DNA of 50,445 bases from JANPCX01 sp031431125 (GTDB taxonomy: Bacteria; Pseudomonadota; Gammaproteobacteria; Burkholderiales; Burkholderiaceae_C). This document shows positions 24,501 through 32,219 of this stretch, one piece after another (positions within the stretch are counted from its first letter, which is position 1; each line of letters begins with the position of its first letter). Location of the stretch: positions 1 to 50,445 of the forward strand of contig JANPCX010000005.1 in NCBI GenBank assembly GCA_031431125.1, read 5' to 3'. Both the position numbers and the translations under genes were made by a program. The notes under the pieces are model-generated. The model searched no databases, had not been told where the DNA came from, and saw only the letters and a list, made by a program, of their open reading frames with translations.

Positions 24501-25692
24501 ACCCGACGTGCAGGCCCGCCGCGCCACACTGCGCGCGCCGCGCGATGCGCTGGAAATTCAATTGCTGGCGGTGTTCGAGCGGTTGCTGCAGGTCAGCCCC
24601 ATCGGCATCGACGACAACTTCTTTGATCTGGGCGGGCACTCCTTGCTCGCCGTGCAAGTGGTGGCCGAGGTGCAGCGTTTGCTCCAGGTGCAATTGCCGG
24701 TGGGCGACCTGATGTTGCACGGCAGTGTGGCCGCCCTGGCCGAAAAGTTGCGCAGCGGCGCCTCGGGCACACCTGCCCTGCTGTTGCCCTTGACCGCGGC
24801 CGCCACCGCGATGGCCACACCCGCACCCGCACCCGCACCCACACCCACACCCACGCGCACCGACAGTGGCGAACCGCAGCCGCTGTGGCTCTTTCACCCG
24901 ATTGGTGGCAATGTGTTCTGTTACCTGGAACTCTCACGCCGCCTCGCACCCGGCCGTCCGGTGTGGGCCGTCCAGTCTCCGGGGCTGGATCAAGCCGGGG
25001 AAGCAGAAGTCACCGTGCCCACGATGGCCACGCGTTACCTGCAAGCCCTGCAAGCGGTTCAACCGCAGGGCCCCTACCTGCTGGGCGGCTGGTGTTTTGG
25101 CGGCGTGGTTGCCTTTGAGGCCGCAAGGCAGTTGCAAGCTCAAGGCCAGGTGGTCAGCGGCGTGGTGATGATCGACAGCCGCGCTCCGGTGCTCGCCAAC
25201 ATTCCAAGCGATGGCGACGACGCCACGTTGTTGTCGTGGTTCGCCCGCGACCTGGCCACGCCCTTTGGCAAACAGTTGTTGATTGATCCGCAAGACCTGC
25301 GTGCGCTGGAACCCGATGCCATGTTCAACCATGTGCTGGCCGCCGCCCAGGCCATCGACGTGCTGGCCGCCGACGCCGATCCGGCGCAACTCCAGCGTTA
25401 TTTCGAGTCTTACCTGGCCAACGGCATCGCCCTGCAAACCTACTTGCCTGAGCCCCCCAGCCCGCCTCTGCCGCTCCTCTTGCTGCGCGCCCAGGACGAG
25501 CCCGGGGACTGGGGGCCGACCCTCGGCTGGCACGAATTGGTGGGCGATGCCTTGCGCATGCTGGACGTGTCCGGTGACCACAACACCGTGGTCCAGGCCC
25601 CCCATGCCGCCACCGTCGCATCGCTCATTGACCAGCACCATCCTTGCAACGCTGTAACGCCTTTGCCGATGCAGCAGAAAGCCGCCGCATGA
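21589..25692 (+). CDS. Single-module NRPS: C-A-T-TE, predicted glycine-activating, cysteine thioesterase
   Basis: The 1367-residue protein has a condensation domain (residues 1 to about 440; motif His152-His153-LLL-Asp157-Phe, so Phe replaces the usual Gly), an adenylation domain (about 460-960; YLIYTSGSTGTPKGV near 628-642), a carrier domain (LGGHSLLAVQ, Ser1018), a Pro/Ala/Thr linker and a thioesterase (about 1095-1367). Specificity residues read by hand are D-I-L-Q-L-G-V-V-W-K, close to known glycine codes. The thioesterase nucleophile is Cys1169 (GWCFGG) with Asp1196 and His1331, instead of the usual Ser. Expected step: join the ACP-bound acyl chain to an amino acid, then release or cyclise. 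The ATG at 21589 overlaps the ACP stop. Confidence 0.93.
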   Translation: MDALSMSAVPATLHPVEGELPYALAPSQRGLWLLHQVSPDCGAFHLLFTLSVAGPALQWRSASSGLLHSLMEQHPLLRARMHHAQAGPVQSVDPAAQPDVCWIEATALSTDALREQIRCDARAPFNLEQAPLWRVHIYRQPDESWVIAVVAHHLLLDFWSLGLLLAQGAAWWGVLPAGGEVDGQGFLSWSEEKSNLKQTSLPAQQPWFAHWQQTLEAAPPVHSLPLDHARSAHTVYEGKSQTFRLSPKASAALHALAKTQQATPFMVLLTVYAAWLHRLSGDHDFVIASPVAGRTQRAQRQMLGQFVNTLPLRVKLSGDESFTAVLARVRHTVIEALRHGDVPFADLVAHFAPPREAGVEPLAQLGFSWERLPLMADFADFFLPLDTGAVFEAQGLRLTPFAVPQQEGQLELQMEMGGEHEGCLVGVLKYRTPLFADATISHWLRSWVQWVDAVVAAPEQALGVLPLWQGLKDALPDRGAQPPLPDHTALQEWCAVVQARPEAIAVEDGQGHLTHAQLMDRAQAIATGLQALGVQPGSHVGLMVDRDRDLPAAILGIWLARAAYVPLDTHFPRDRLALMGDDAQLSALVSLSHHQALWPSVPAVLCLDQALPAPAQPLAAMGDGGDIAYLIYTSGSTGTPKGVRVGHRSVLNFLRSMRSLMPVDTDTRLLAVTTPAFDISVLELMLPLLSGGAVVVCEQATISDGDALAKRLHAQRINMMQATPASWKMLISAGWTGTPHLVALCGGEPLPAWLADELHPRCRQLWNVYGPTETTVWSTAALLRQGEPVHLGEPIHHTQLHVLDAMQQPVPPGVLGELWIGGQGLAVDYWLRPELTAERFTALPSLPHAGRLYRTGDRVRWNAQGRLEHHGRLDFQVKLRGFRIELGEIETLIKRQCTWQDAVVVLRDDLPTGPGLVAYVVAMDAASADTAALRQQLQQHLPHYMVPSQVVVLAALPQTPNRKVDRKALPAPDVQARRATLRAPRDALEIQLLAVFERLLQVSPIGIDDNFFDLGGHSLLAVQVVAEVQRLLQVQLPVGDLMLHGSVAALAEKLRSGASGTPALLLPLTAAATAMATPAPAPAPTPTPTRTDSGEPQPLWLFHPIGGNVFCYLELSRRLAPGRPVWAVQSPGLDQAGEAEVTVPTMATRYLQALQAVQPQGPYLLGGWCFGGVVAFEAARQLQAQGQVVSGVVMIDSRAPVLANIPSDGDDATLLSWFARDLATPFGKQLLIDPQDLRALEPDAMFNHVLAAAQAIDVLAADADPAQLQRYFESYLANGIALQTYLPEPPSPPLPLLLLRAQDEPGDWGPTLGWHELVGDALRMLDVSGDHNTVVQAPHAATVASLIDQHHPCNAVTPLPMQQKAAA
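24817..24852 (+). repeat. Six hexanucleotide units encoding the T-TE linker
   Basis: Six consecutive units of RCACCC (ACACCC or GCACCC) encode alternating Pro with Ala or Thr between the carrier domain and the thioesterase. Being in frame, unit gain or loss would change linker length by two residues without breaking the gene. Confidence 0.9.
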
Positions 25693-26159
25693 TCGAAACC
25701 CAACACGAGTTCCTGTTGCCCGTCTCACCCAGCCAGGCATTCGACTACATCAGCAACCCCGGCAACGACGCCGTCTGGCAAGCCTCTTGTCAAACGGCTG
25801 AACCGGTCGGTTGCGACGGGGCCACCCAAACGGCCAGCTGCGACAGCGCCTTGGGCAGCCGCTACCGCATCGTTTTCAGCCTGCTCGGTCGGCGCATGGC
25901 TTTTCTGTGCGAGGTGACTGAACATGAACCTGGAAAAGCCTACGCGTTTCAGGTCGTCGAAGGCCCATTTCGCTACCGGGGCCGTTATGCCTTTGTCGCC
26001 GAAGAACCAGGCTGCAAAGTAGCTTGGCATTTCGAAGCAGACCCCGGCAAGTTCTTCGGCCTGCTTCCCGCCGCCTTGTTGCGCAAGGTGGTGCTGAGCC
26101 AGTTTGAAGGCGACGTGAAAACCTTGCGTCAACAGCTGCTCACCACCTGCACCACTTGA
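25689..26159 (+). CDS. SRPBCC-family protein in the lipopeptide operon
   Basis: This 156-residue START/Bet v 1-like protein begins MIETQHEFLLPVSPSQAFDYISNPGND, the standard opening of SRPBCC proteins. Later parts (FLCEVTEHEPGKAYAFQVVEG, GRYAFVAEE) complete the hydrophobic-cavity fold. Such proteins bind or cyclise hydrophobic ligands. Its place directly after the thioesterase (ATGA overlap with the NRPS stop) suggests it handles the released product or an intermediate, or hands it to the transporter that follows. No catalytic residues can be named. Confidence 0.82.
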   Translation: MIETQHEFLLPVSPSQAFDYISNPGNDAVWQASCQTAEPVGCDGATQTASCDSALGSRYRIVFSLLGRRMAFLCEVTEHEPGKAYAFQVVEGPFRYRGRYAFVAEEPGCKVAWHFEADPGKFFGLLPAALLRKVVLSQFEGDVKTLRQQLLTTCTT

Positions 26160-26187
26160 ACCTTACTCCACTCCACACGGCACCCTC

Positions 26188-29100
26188 ATGAACCACTACG
26201 CCCACTGGCTGCTCAAACATCGCATCGCTGTGATCATCGCTACCGCGCTGGTCACCCTCGTCCTCGGCTATTTCGCCAGCGGCATGAAAATGGTCATCGA
26301 CCCGGCCACGCTGGCGCCGCAACACCATCCCTACATCGACGCCACCAAAAAGGTCGAAAAAACCTTCGGCTCCAAATACCTGATGTTGATCGGTGTCACG
26401 CCCAAACAAGGCGACATTTTTCAACCCGAGGTGCTGGAGCGGGTGCAGCGCATGACGCAAAAGCTGGAGCAGACACCGGGCATCGTCAAATCCACCCTGA
26501 TGAGCCTGGCTGCGCCGCAGGCCAAAGCCATACGCGGCACCGCAGAGGGCTTTGAAGCGCGGCCTTTGCTCGGTCAGCTGCCGCTGGCCCCCGAGGCCAT
26601 GGCCCAGGTGAAGGCGGCCCTGCAGGCTAACCCGATCTACCTGGACACCATCGTCTCGAACGACTTTCGCACCACGGCCATCCTGGTAGAACTGCAGGAA
26701 CGTTCCGACGGCTTCGAAAAAATGGTGGCACCGGTGCTGGACATCGTCAACGCGGAAAAGTCGGACACGCTGGACATCACCGTGGGCGGCAACCCGGTCT
26801 ACCTGGACCAGACCGAAAAATTCGCCAAACGCATTGACTGGTTGTTCCCCATCGCCCTGGTGCTGATCGGCCTGCTGCACTTTGAAGCCTTCCGCACCAA
26901 ACAAGGTTTGATCCTGCCCCTGGTGACCGCCTTGATGGCCGTGGTGTGGGGCACCGGGTTCATGGGTTTGCTGAAGCAACCCATGGACATCTTCAACTCA
27001 CCCACGCCCATCCTGATCCTCGCGGTGGCGGCCGGGCACGCGGTGCAGTTGCTCAAACGGTATTACGAAGAATACGAAGCCTTGCGCGCCCAAGGACAGA
27101 TGGATGCCGTGGCGGCCAACCACCAGGCGGTGTTGGCGTCCCTGGTGGCGGTGGGGCCCGTGATGGTGGTGGCAGGCGCTGTCGCCGCTTTGGGCTTCTT
27201 CTCGCTGATGGTGTTTGACATCGCCACCATCCGCAGCTTTGGGTTCTTCACGGGCATGGGCATTCTGAGCGCCGTGGTGCTGGAAATCAGTTTCATCCCC
27301 GCCGTGCGTTCGCTCTTGCGCCCGCCTTCAGACCAAGACCGTAGTCGGGAGCGCACGGTGCGCATCTGGGACCGCGTGCCGCGCTGGGTCGGTGACCAGG
27401 TGGTGCCTGCCGGGCGCCGCCGCTGGGTCATGCTGGGTTTGGTGATGGTCACGCTGCTGTGTGGCTTGGCTACACAGCGCATCGTGGTCGATAACGCCAG
27501 CAAACGGTTTTTTGCCGACTCACTGCCTATCCAGCGGGACGACGATTTCCTCAACCGGCAGCTGGGCGGAACCAACAGCCTCTACATCATGGTGGAAGGC
27601 GTGGGGCCAGACAGCATCAAGTCACCCGAGGTGTTGCGTGGCATCGAGCAGCTGCAAGCCTTTGCGCAAACCCAGGCCCACGTCGGAAAAACCTTGTCGG
27701 TGGTGGACTACCTCAAACGCATGAACCAGGCCATGCAAGCCGACCAGGCCAGCGCCCATGTGCTGCCCGCCTCGCGCGAGTTGGTGTCGCAGTACCTGCT
27801 GCTTTACGCTTTGTCCGGCAGCCCCGGTGACTTCGACAGCGTGGTGGACTATGACTACCGCGCCGCCAAAATCACCTTGTTGCTCAAGACCGGCAGCAAC
27901 GCCGAGATCAAGGTGCTGGTCGACACCCTGCAAGCCAAAGCCAAGGCGCTGTTCGGTCCTGAGATCACCGTGAGCTTTGGCGGCGACGTGACCCAAACCA
28001 TCGCGCTGACCGACACCATGGTCAATGGCAAGTTGCTCAACATTGCGCAGATTTCCTTGGCGGTTTTTCTCATCTCGGCCGTTGCGTTTCGCTCTGTTGT
28101 GGCGGGGCTGCTGGTTCTGGCGCCACTGGCGCTGGCGGTGCTGGCCGTCTTTGGCGTGATGGGCCTCTTCAACATCCCGCTGAACATTCCCAATGCCTTG
28201 ATCTCTGCCATGGCCGTGGGCATTGGGGCCGACTACGCGATCTACCTGCTGCACCGCTTGCGCGAGCAGGTGCGCCAGGGTGACGATGCTGAAAAAGCCG
28301 TGCGCCACACCCTGGCCACGGCAGGAAAAGCCACCTTGTTCGTGTCGACCGCCGTGGCCGGTGGGTACGGGGCCTTGGCGCTTTCGTGGGGCTACAACGT
28401 CCACCAGTGGCTGGCCCTGTTCATCGTGCTGGCCATGGTGGTTAGCGCCTTGGCCACCTTGCTGCTGCTCCCCAGCCTGGTGCTGTATTTCAAACCGCGT
28501 TTCATCTTTGAATCGGCCGGCGCCCCGCGTCGGCTCTGGTCCAGCGTGGTGATGGGCGCAGCTGCCCTGGCGACGATGCTGTTGCTGTCGGCCTGGGTGG
28601 GCCGGGCCCAGGCTCAAACGGTGCCCGCCGCATCGCCGTTGTCGGCCACCCAGCTGATGGAAAAAACCTACGTTGTCAGCCGCGTGGCGGACTCTGTGGC
28701 CGAGGCCACTTTCACCCTGACCAACAAAGACGGCGTCAGCCGGGTGCGTAAAACCACAGGCACCACCAAACTCAAAGCCAATGGCCGCGACAACCAGCGC
28801 CTGGTGCGGTTTTCGGCACCGGCCGACATCAAAGGCACCGCCACCTTGTTGCTGGAGAACAGCGCCGGGGAAGATGACCTGTGGGTCTATTTGCCGGCCC
28901 TCGGTAAGGTGCGCCGACTCTCTGCATCCAATAAAAAAGACGCTTTCATCGGCACCGATTTCAGCTACGGCGATGTGATGGGCCACCGTGCGCAAGACTG
29001 GACCCACACTGTGTTGCGCGAAGAAGCCGTGGAAGGCCATCGCTGCTTCGTCATCGAATCGCTGCCAGCGAATGACGCCGTGCGCCAGAACTCCGGTTAC

Positions 29101-29358
29101 AGCAAACGCCTGAGCTGGGTGCGCCAGGACAACTTCGTCACTGTTCGCGGTGAGTTCTGGGACCTGGGGGGGCAAGCCAGCAAACGAATGATGGCCAGCG
29201 ACATCCAGGCCGTGGGCAACGCCGGACACTTTCAACCCATGCGCTCCACCGCCGAGAACCTGCAAACCGGGCACCGCACCGCCATTGAATACCAGCAGTT
29301 CAAAGCCAACACCGGCGTGGCAGATGCGCTGTTCACGGCGCAGGCCCTGGATCACTGA
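26188..29358 (+). CDS. MMPL/RND transporter fused to a LolA-like outer-membrane lipoprotein-sorting domain
   Basis: Residues 1 to about 780 form an RND transporter of the MMPL type: transmembrane helix 1 (RIAVIIATALVTLVLGYF), a periplasmic loop, a helix bundle from about 217 to 385, then a second repeat with the charged GIGADYAIYLLHRL helix. Residues about 830-1056 are a domain of the outer-membrane lipoprotein-sorting (LolA-like) type (LVRFSAPADIKGTATLLLEN, YLPALGKVRRLS). Between them, about 785-811, lies a segment with the look of a complete signal peptide ending RAQAQ. In related loci I expect two separate genes. The fusion should place the LolA-like domain in the periplasm, ready to take the product from the pump. 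Confidence 0.88.
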   Translation: MNHYAHWLLKHRIAVIIATALVTLVLGYFASGMKMVIDPATLAPQHHPYIDATKKVEKTFGSKYLMLIGVTPKQGDIFQPEVLERVQRMTQKLEQTPGIVKSTLMSLAAPQAKAIRGTAEGFEARPLLGQLPLAPEAMAQVKAALQANPIYLDTIVSNDFRTTAILVELQERSDGFEKMVAPVLDIVNAEKSDTLDITVGGNPVYLDQTEKFAKRIDWLFPIALVLIGLLHFEAFRTKQGLILPLVTALMAVVWGTGFMGLLKQPMDIFNSPTPILILAVAAGHAVQLLKRYYEEYEALRAQGQMDAVAANHQAVLASLVAVGPVMVVAGAVAALGFFSLMVFDIATIRSFGFFTGMGILSAVVLEISFIPAVRSLLRPPSDQDRSRERTVRIWDRVPRWVGDQVVPAGRRRWVMLGLVMVTLLCGLATQRIVVDNASKRFFADSLPIQRDDDFLNRQLGGTNSLYIMVEGVGPDSIKSPEVLRGIEQLQAFAQTQAHVGKTLSVVDYLKRMNQAMQADQASAHVLPASRELVSQYLLLYALSGSPGDFDSVVDYDYRAAKITLLLKTGSNAEIKVLVDTLQAKAKALFGPEITVSFGGDVTQTIALTDTMVNGKLLNIAQISLAVFLISAVAFRSVVAGLLVLAPLALAVLAVFGVMGLFNIPLNIPNALISAMAVGIGADYAIYLLHRLREQVRQGDDAEKAVRHTLATAGKATLFVSTAVAGGYGALALSWGYNVHQWLALFIVLAMVVSALATLLLLPSLVLYFKPRFIFESAGAPRRLWSSVVMGAAALATMLLLSAWVGRAQAQTVPAASPLSATQLMEKTYVVSRVADSVAEATFTLTNKDGVSRVRKTTGTTKLKANGRDNQRLVRFSAPADIKGTATLLLENSAGEDDLWVYLPALGKVRRLSASNKKDAFIGTDFSYGDVMGHRAQDWTHTVLREEAVEGHRCFVIESLPANDAVRQNSGYSKRLSWVRQDNFVTVRGEFWDLGGQASKRMMASDIQAVGNAGHFQPMRSTAENLQTGHRTAIEYQQFKANTGVADALFTAQALDH

Positions 29359-29374
29359 ACAGCCTGGCCTGTCC

Positions 29375-30652
29375 ATGAAGAACCCCTTGTCCCTTGGGTG
29401 GGCGGCGCCGCTGCTGTGGCTGGCTTCCAGCGCCTTGGCGGCTGACGAGACACCGTGGGATGCCATCCAAGCGCGCTCGTCAGTGCGGGCAGAAGGCTAC
29501 AGCGGCACCCGGCTGCTCGACCAGGAAGGCGGGGTCGGTGCGCTGTCCCTGTGGACCGATGGCCGCTGGTCGCTCGCTTCCGGCGAGTTGCAATGGAAGG
29601 CCTATGCCGCGGCGCAGAGCCGCAGCGGTGGTGCCCCGCGCGCGCGCGTTCGCGAGCTGTTCTGGCGCCAGAACCTGGGGCCAGTGCAATGGCGCGTGGG
29701 TCGCCTCATGCCCGCTTGGGGCCGGGCCGACGGCCTGAACCCCACCGACAACCTGAGCCCGCGTGACTTCCGTTTGCTGACACCCGAACTGGAGGATCAG
29801 CGCTTCGGACGCAACGGCATCGAAGCCAGTCTGGCTCTGGGCGAGACGGCTGGGCGCCTGTCGGTTTTTGGTTTCAAAGGCCATGCCACGCACGCAGTTC
29901 CCTTGCGCCTGCCGCCTGGTATCGCGCTGGTTTCTGAACCCGCACCTCGGCAGGCCGATTGGGCTGTGAAATGGGACCGCAGCGGCCAGCGCCTGGATGC
30001 CTCCCTGTCGTACTACCGGGGCCTAGACCTCACCCCCGACCTGGGGGCGACAGGGCTTGCGGCGGGTGCGCCTGCCCTGGTCCAACGCAATAACCGCCAG
30101 CAGGTGTTTGGCGCGGACTTCAGCATTCCACAACAGGCGCTGGTGTGGCGAGGAGAGGCAGCAGTCTCGATGCCGCTGTCACGCAAGTCCAGCGCAAGCG
30201 ACCGCAAACGCCGCGCGATCTGGCTGGTGGCGGGTCCGGAATGGACGGGAGGGGCGTGGACGGTTGGCGGTCAACTTGTTTTCCATCGCGTCAGTGGTTA
30301 TTCATCGCCTGACCAGGAAACCAACCCCCTTTTGCGTGAGGTGGCCTGGGCCCAGGCCACACTGGCCAACCAAACGGCGGCGCGCCAGCACGGCCTGACC
30401 TTTCGTCTGGCGCACCGGGCATGGAATGACACGCTGCAAAGTGAATTGAGCGTGCTGGCCTTGTGGCCCGAGGGTGCAGCGCGTGCGTCGTCTTCACCCC
30501 AAGGGCTTTGGCGTGGCAAGGTGGAGTACGCGCTTGACGACCATTGGTCGGTCAAAGCCGGGTTCGACCACCCTTTTGGCCCGACACGCAGCTACTTGGG
30601 GGCGTGGATCGACAACCGCTTGTTCTATGTCCAGTTGCGACGCAGCCTGTGA
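29375..30652 (+). CDS. Outer-membrane beta-barrel-like protein (DUF1302-like)
   Basis: This 425-residue exported protein starts with the signal peptide MKNPLSLGWAAPLLWLASSALA at ATG 29375. A longer frame from 29285 lies inside the transporter gene and lacks a signal peptide. The mature part has alternating strand patterns, the GRLMPAWGRADGLNPTDNLSPRDF motif common to DUF1302/alginate-export-like barrels, and ends in an aromatic-rich strand (LFYVQLRRSL). It is 16 bp after the transporter gene and probably forms the outer-membrane part of the export route, although direct channel activity is inference. It overlaps the transferase gene by 26 bp. Confidence 0.78.
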   Translation: MKNPLSLGWAAPLLWLASSALAADETPWDAIQARSSVRAEGYSGTRLLDQEGGVGALSLWTDGRWSLASGELQWKAYAAAQSRSGGAPRARVRELFWRQNLGPVQWRVGRLMPAWGRADGLNPTDNLSPRDFRLLTPELEDQRFGRNGIEASLALGETAGRLSVFGFKGHATHAVPLRLPPGIALVSEPAPRQADWAVKWDRSGQRLDASLSYYRGLDLTPDLGATGLAAGAPALVQRNNRQQVFGADFSIPQQALVWRGEAAVSMPLSRKSSASDRKRRAIWLVAGPEWTGGAWTVGGQLVFHRVSGYSSPDQETNPLLREVAWAQATLANQTAARQHGLTFRLAHRAWNDTLQSELSVLALWPEGAARASSSPQGLWRGKVEYALDDHWSVKAGFDHPFGPTRSYLGAWIDNRLFYVQLRRSL

Positions 30653-31301
30653 TGACCACCTCGGCAACTGGTCGTGCCAGGGCTGGTCGCTGCTGGAGGG
30701 CACCTCGTGCGACTGGACCCTGCTCGACGAACATGAAACCGCCCGTGCCCACCGCTTCACCCGACCCGATCTGACGCGGCGTTATGTTGCCGCGCACGCC
30801 GGCATGCGGCGCTTGCTTGGGCGACAGTTGGGCGTGTCCGCCAGTGGGCTCCAGATTCACACCGACGTTTTGGGGAAACCCCGCCTGCAGGGTTCACAGC
30901 GGCTGCATTTCAGCCTGAGCCACTGCGGCGAGCAGGCCTTGCTGGCTTACAGCACTCAACATGAAGTGGGCGTAGACCTGGAAGCCATCATGCCCACCGA
31001 ATCCATCACACCCGATCTGCTGGCGTGGGCGCTGGCCCCTGAAGAAATCGAGCATTTGCAGGCCTTGCCGCGCCAGGCGCAAGGGGCCTACTTCACCACA
31101 CGTTGGGTCGCCAAAGAAGCCGTCGTCAAATGCCTGGGAACAGGGCTGTCCTTGCCGCTGTCTGGCTTGCCGCTGCCGTCGTCTACACCTCGTGGGGCGG
31201 TCAGACTGCCAGACGGCTCCGCGATGGGCTGGCAAGCAGTTCATGCGCCCCCAGGCTATGCGGCGGCCGTTGCTTGGTCGCTTTCGGGCGCTGCGGGTTA
31301 A
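30627..31301 (+). CDS. Sfp-type 4'-phosphopantetheinyl transferase
   Basis: This 224-residue enzyme attaches phosphopantetheine to carrier proteins. Magnesium-binding Asp117 and Glu119 lie in VGVDLEA, and the WxxKEA motif is RWVAKEAVVKCLG with Trp160, Lys163, Glu164 and Lys168. HFSLSHCGEQALLA precedes them, as in Sfp/Gsp proteins. ATG 30627 lies within the barrel gene; no ribosome site is obvious, so translation may be coupled. It presumably activates the ACP (Ser44) and the NRPS carrier domain (Ser1018), making the operon self-sufficient. It converges on the XRE regulator gene with a 4-bp overlap. Confidence 0.93.
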   Translation: MSSCDAACDDHLGNWSCQGWSLLEGTSCDWTLLDEHETARAHRFTRPDLTRRYVAAHAGMRRLLGRQLGVSASGLQIHTDVLGKPRLQGSQRLHFSLSHCGEQALLAYSTQHEVGVDLEAIMPTESITPDLLAWALAPEEIEHLQALPRQAQGAYFTTRWVAKEAVVKCLGTGLSLPLSGLPLPSSTPRGAVRLPDGSAMGWQAVHAPPGYAAAVAWSLSGAAG

Positions 31302-32035
31302 GGCTTTCGCTTCAAATCACGAAACGCCGCAAACAACCAAGACCGCATGCCCACCACCAGGGTGTAAGGCTGTTTTTGATCGGCGGGCAGTTTTTGGTCC
31401 GCCAGGTGCTGCTGGGCAAAATCTTGGCCTATGCGCTGCAGCCGCTCGGCAAAGCTGCCCGCCAAACTTTTGCCAATTTGGCCGTGCACCAGCATCAGCA
31501 TTTCACCGTCACCGTCAAATCCGCCTGAGAAATAGTCGCCCACCACATGCTGGCGAAAAAAGCCCATCACCGGCCCGTGTGCTCGCCAGCGAAATGTTTT
31601 GGCGAGTTTCAAGCGGTAACGGTTCATGGGCTTGAGTTCAATCACACCCAAACGGTCCAGTACCGCCAAGTAAGCGATGCATTCAGGTTCGCTCACCGTG
31701 TAGGTGCTCAAGATTTGCTCGAAGGTCCACTGGCTCATGCAGCAAATGGCAATCAGGAGCAGGCGTTTGTCAGCCACCACGGCTTTTTCTTGCTCCAAGG
31801 TCAACTCACGCCGCAGTGGTTGCGCATCCACCACCTGACGCGCCAGTTCGGCGAAGTCCATCTTCAATACACGCAGCACATCGTCAATGCGCGACAGCGG
31901 CATGTCGGCCTTGGCAAAAACGCGCTTGATGCTGGACTCCGACATGTCCAGCTCTTTGGCCAACTCGGCATAGGTGATGTTCGCGGCTTTGAGTTCGGCC
32001 TTGAGGGCGGTGACGAGGTCTTGGGTGGTGCTCAT
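31298..32035 (-). CDS. XRE-type helix-turn-helix regulator
   Basis: This 245-residue protein has an N-terminal helix-turn-helix (ITYAELAKELDMSESSIKRVFAK, about residues 19-42). A longer C-terminal region follows, including a second DNA-binding-like or sensor part (AVVADKRLLLIAICCMSQWTFEQIL, then AYLAVLDRLGVIELK). The target is unknown. The gene ends on the end of the biosynthetic operon and is transcribed against it, so it could regulate that operon or simply be the next chromosomal gene. The ATG at 2033-2035 of the 32-kb region (32035) suits the family. Confidence 0.82.
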   Translation of the reverse strand: MSTTQDLVTALKAELKAANITYAELAKELDMSESSIKRVFAKADMPLSRIDDVLRVLKMDFAELARQVVDAQPLRRELTLEQEKAVVADKRLLLIAICCMSQWTFEQILSTYTVSEPECIAYLAVLDRLGVIELKPMNRYRLKLAKTFRWRAHGPVMGFFRQHVVGDYFSGGFDGDGEMLMLVHGQIGKSLAGSFAERLQRIGQDFAQQHLADQKLPADQKQPYTLVVGMRSWLFAAFRDLKRKP

Positions 32036-32219
32036 GGTGGACGGTGGTCAAATGGTGAATGAAGTATCGCAAACCGAAACGCGGGGTGACACCACACGCC
32101 ACCCCTGAACGGGCGGCTTGCTGAGCCTGCCGCTTTGCGGCATCGTCGCGGCGCATGTCGATAATGCCCCGCCCGCACAGCAAATCGCTGCCGTGAATGC
32201 CACGGGATAACCCCAAGGA

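Noticed and set aside
22780..24897. 705-codon open frame antisense to the NRPS
   Set aside because: No recognisable domain, Gln/His/Arg-rich composition typical of the complement of GC-rich coding DNA, and the plus strand is a clear NRPS.
27622..29466. 614-codon open frame antisense to the transporter fusion
   Set aside because: By-product of codon bias; the plus strand has membrane helices and domain motifs.
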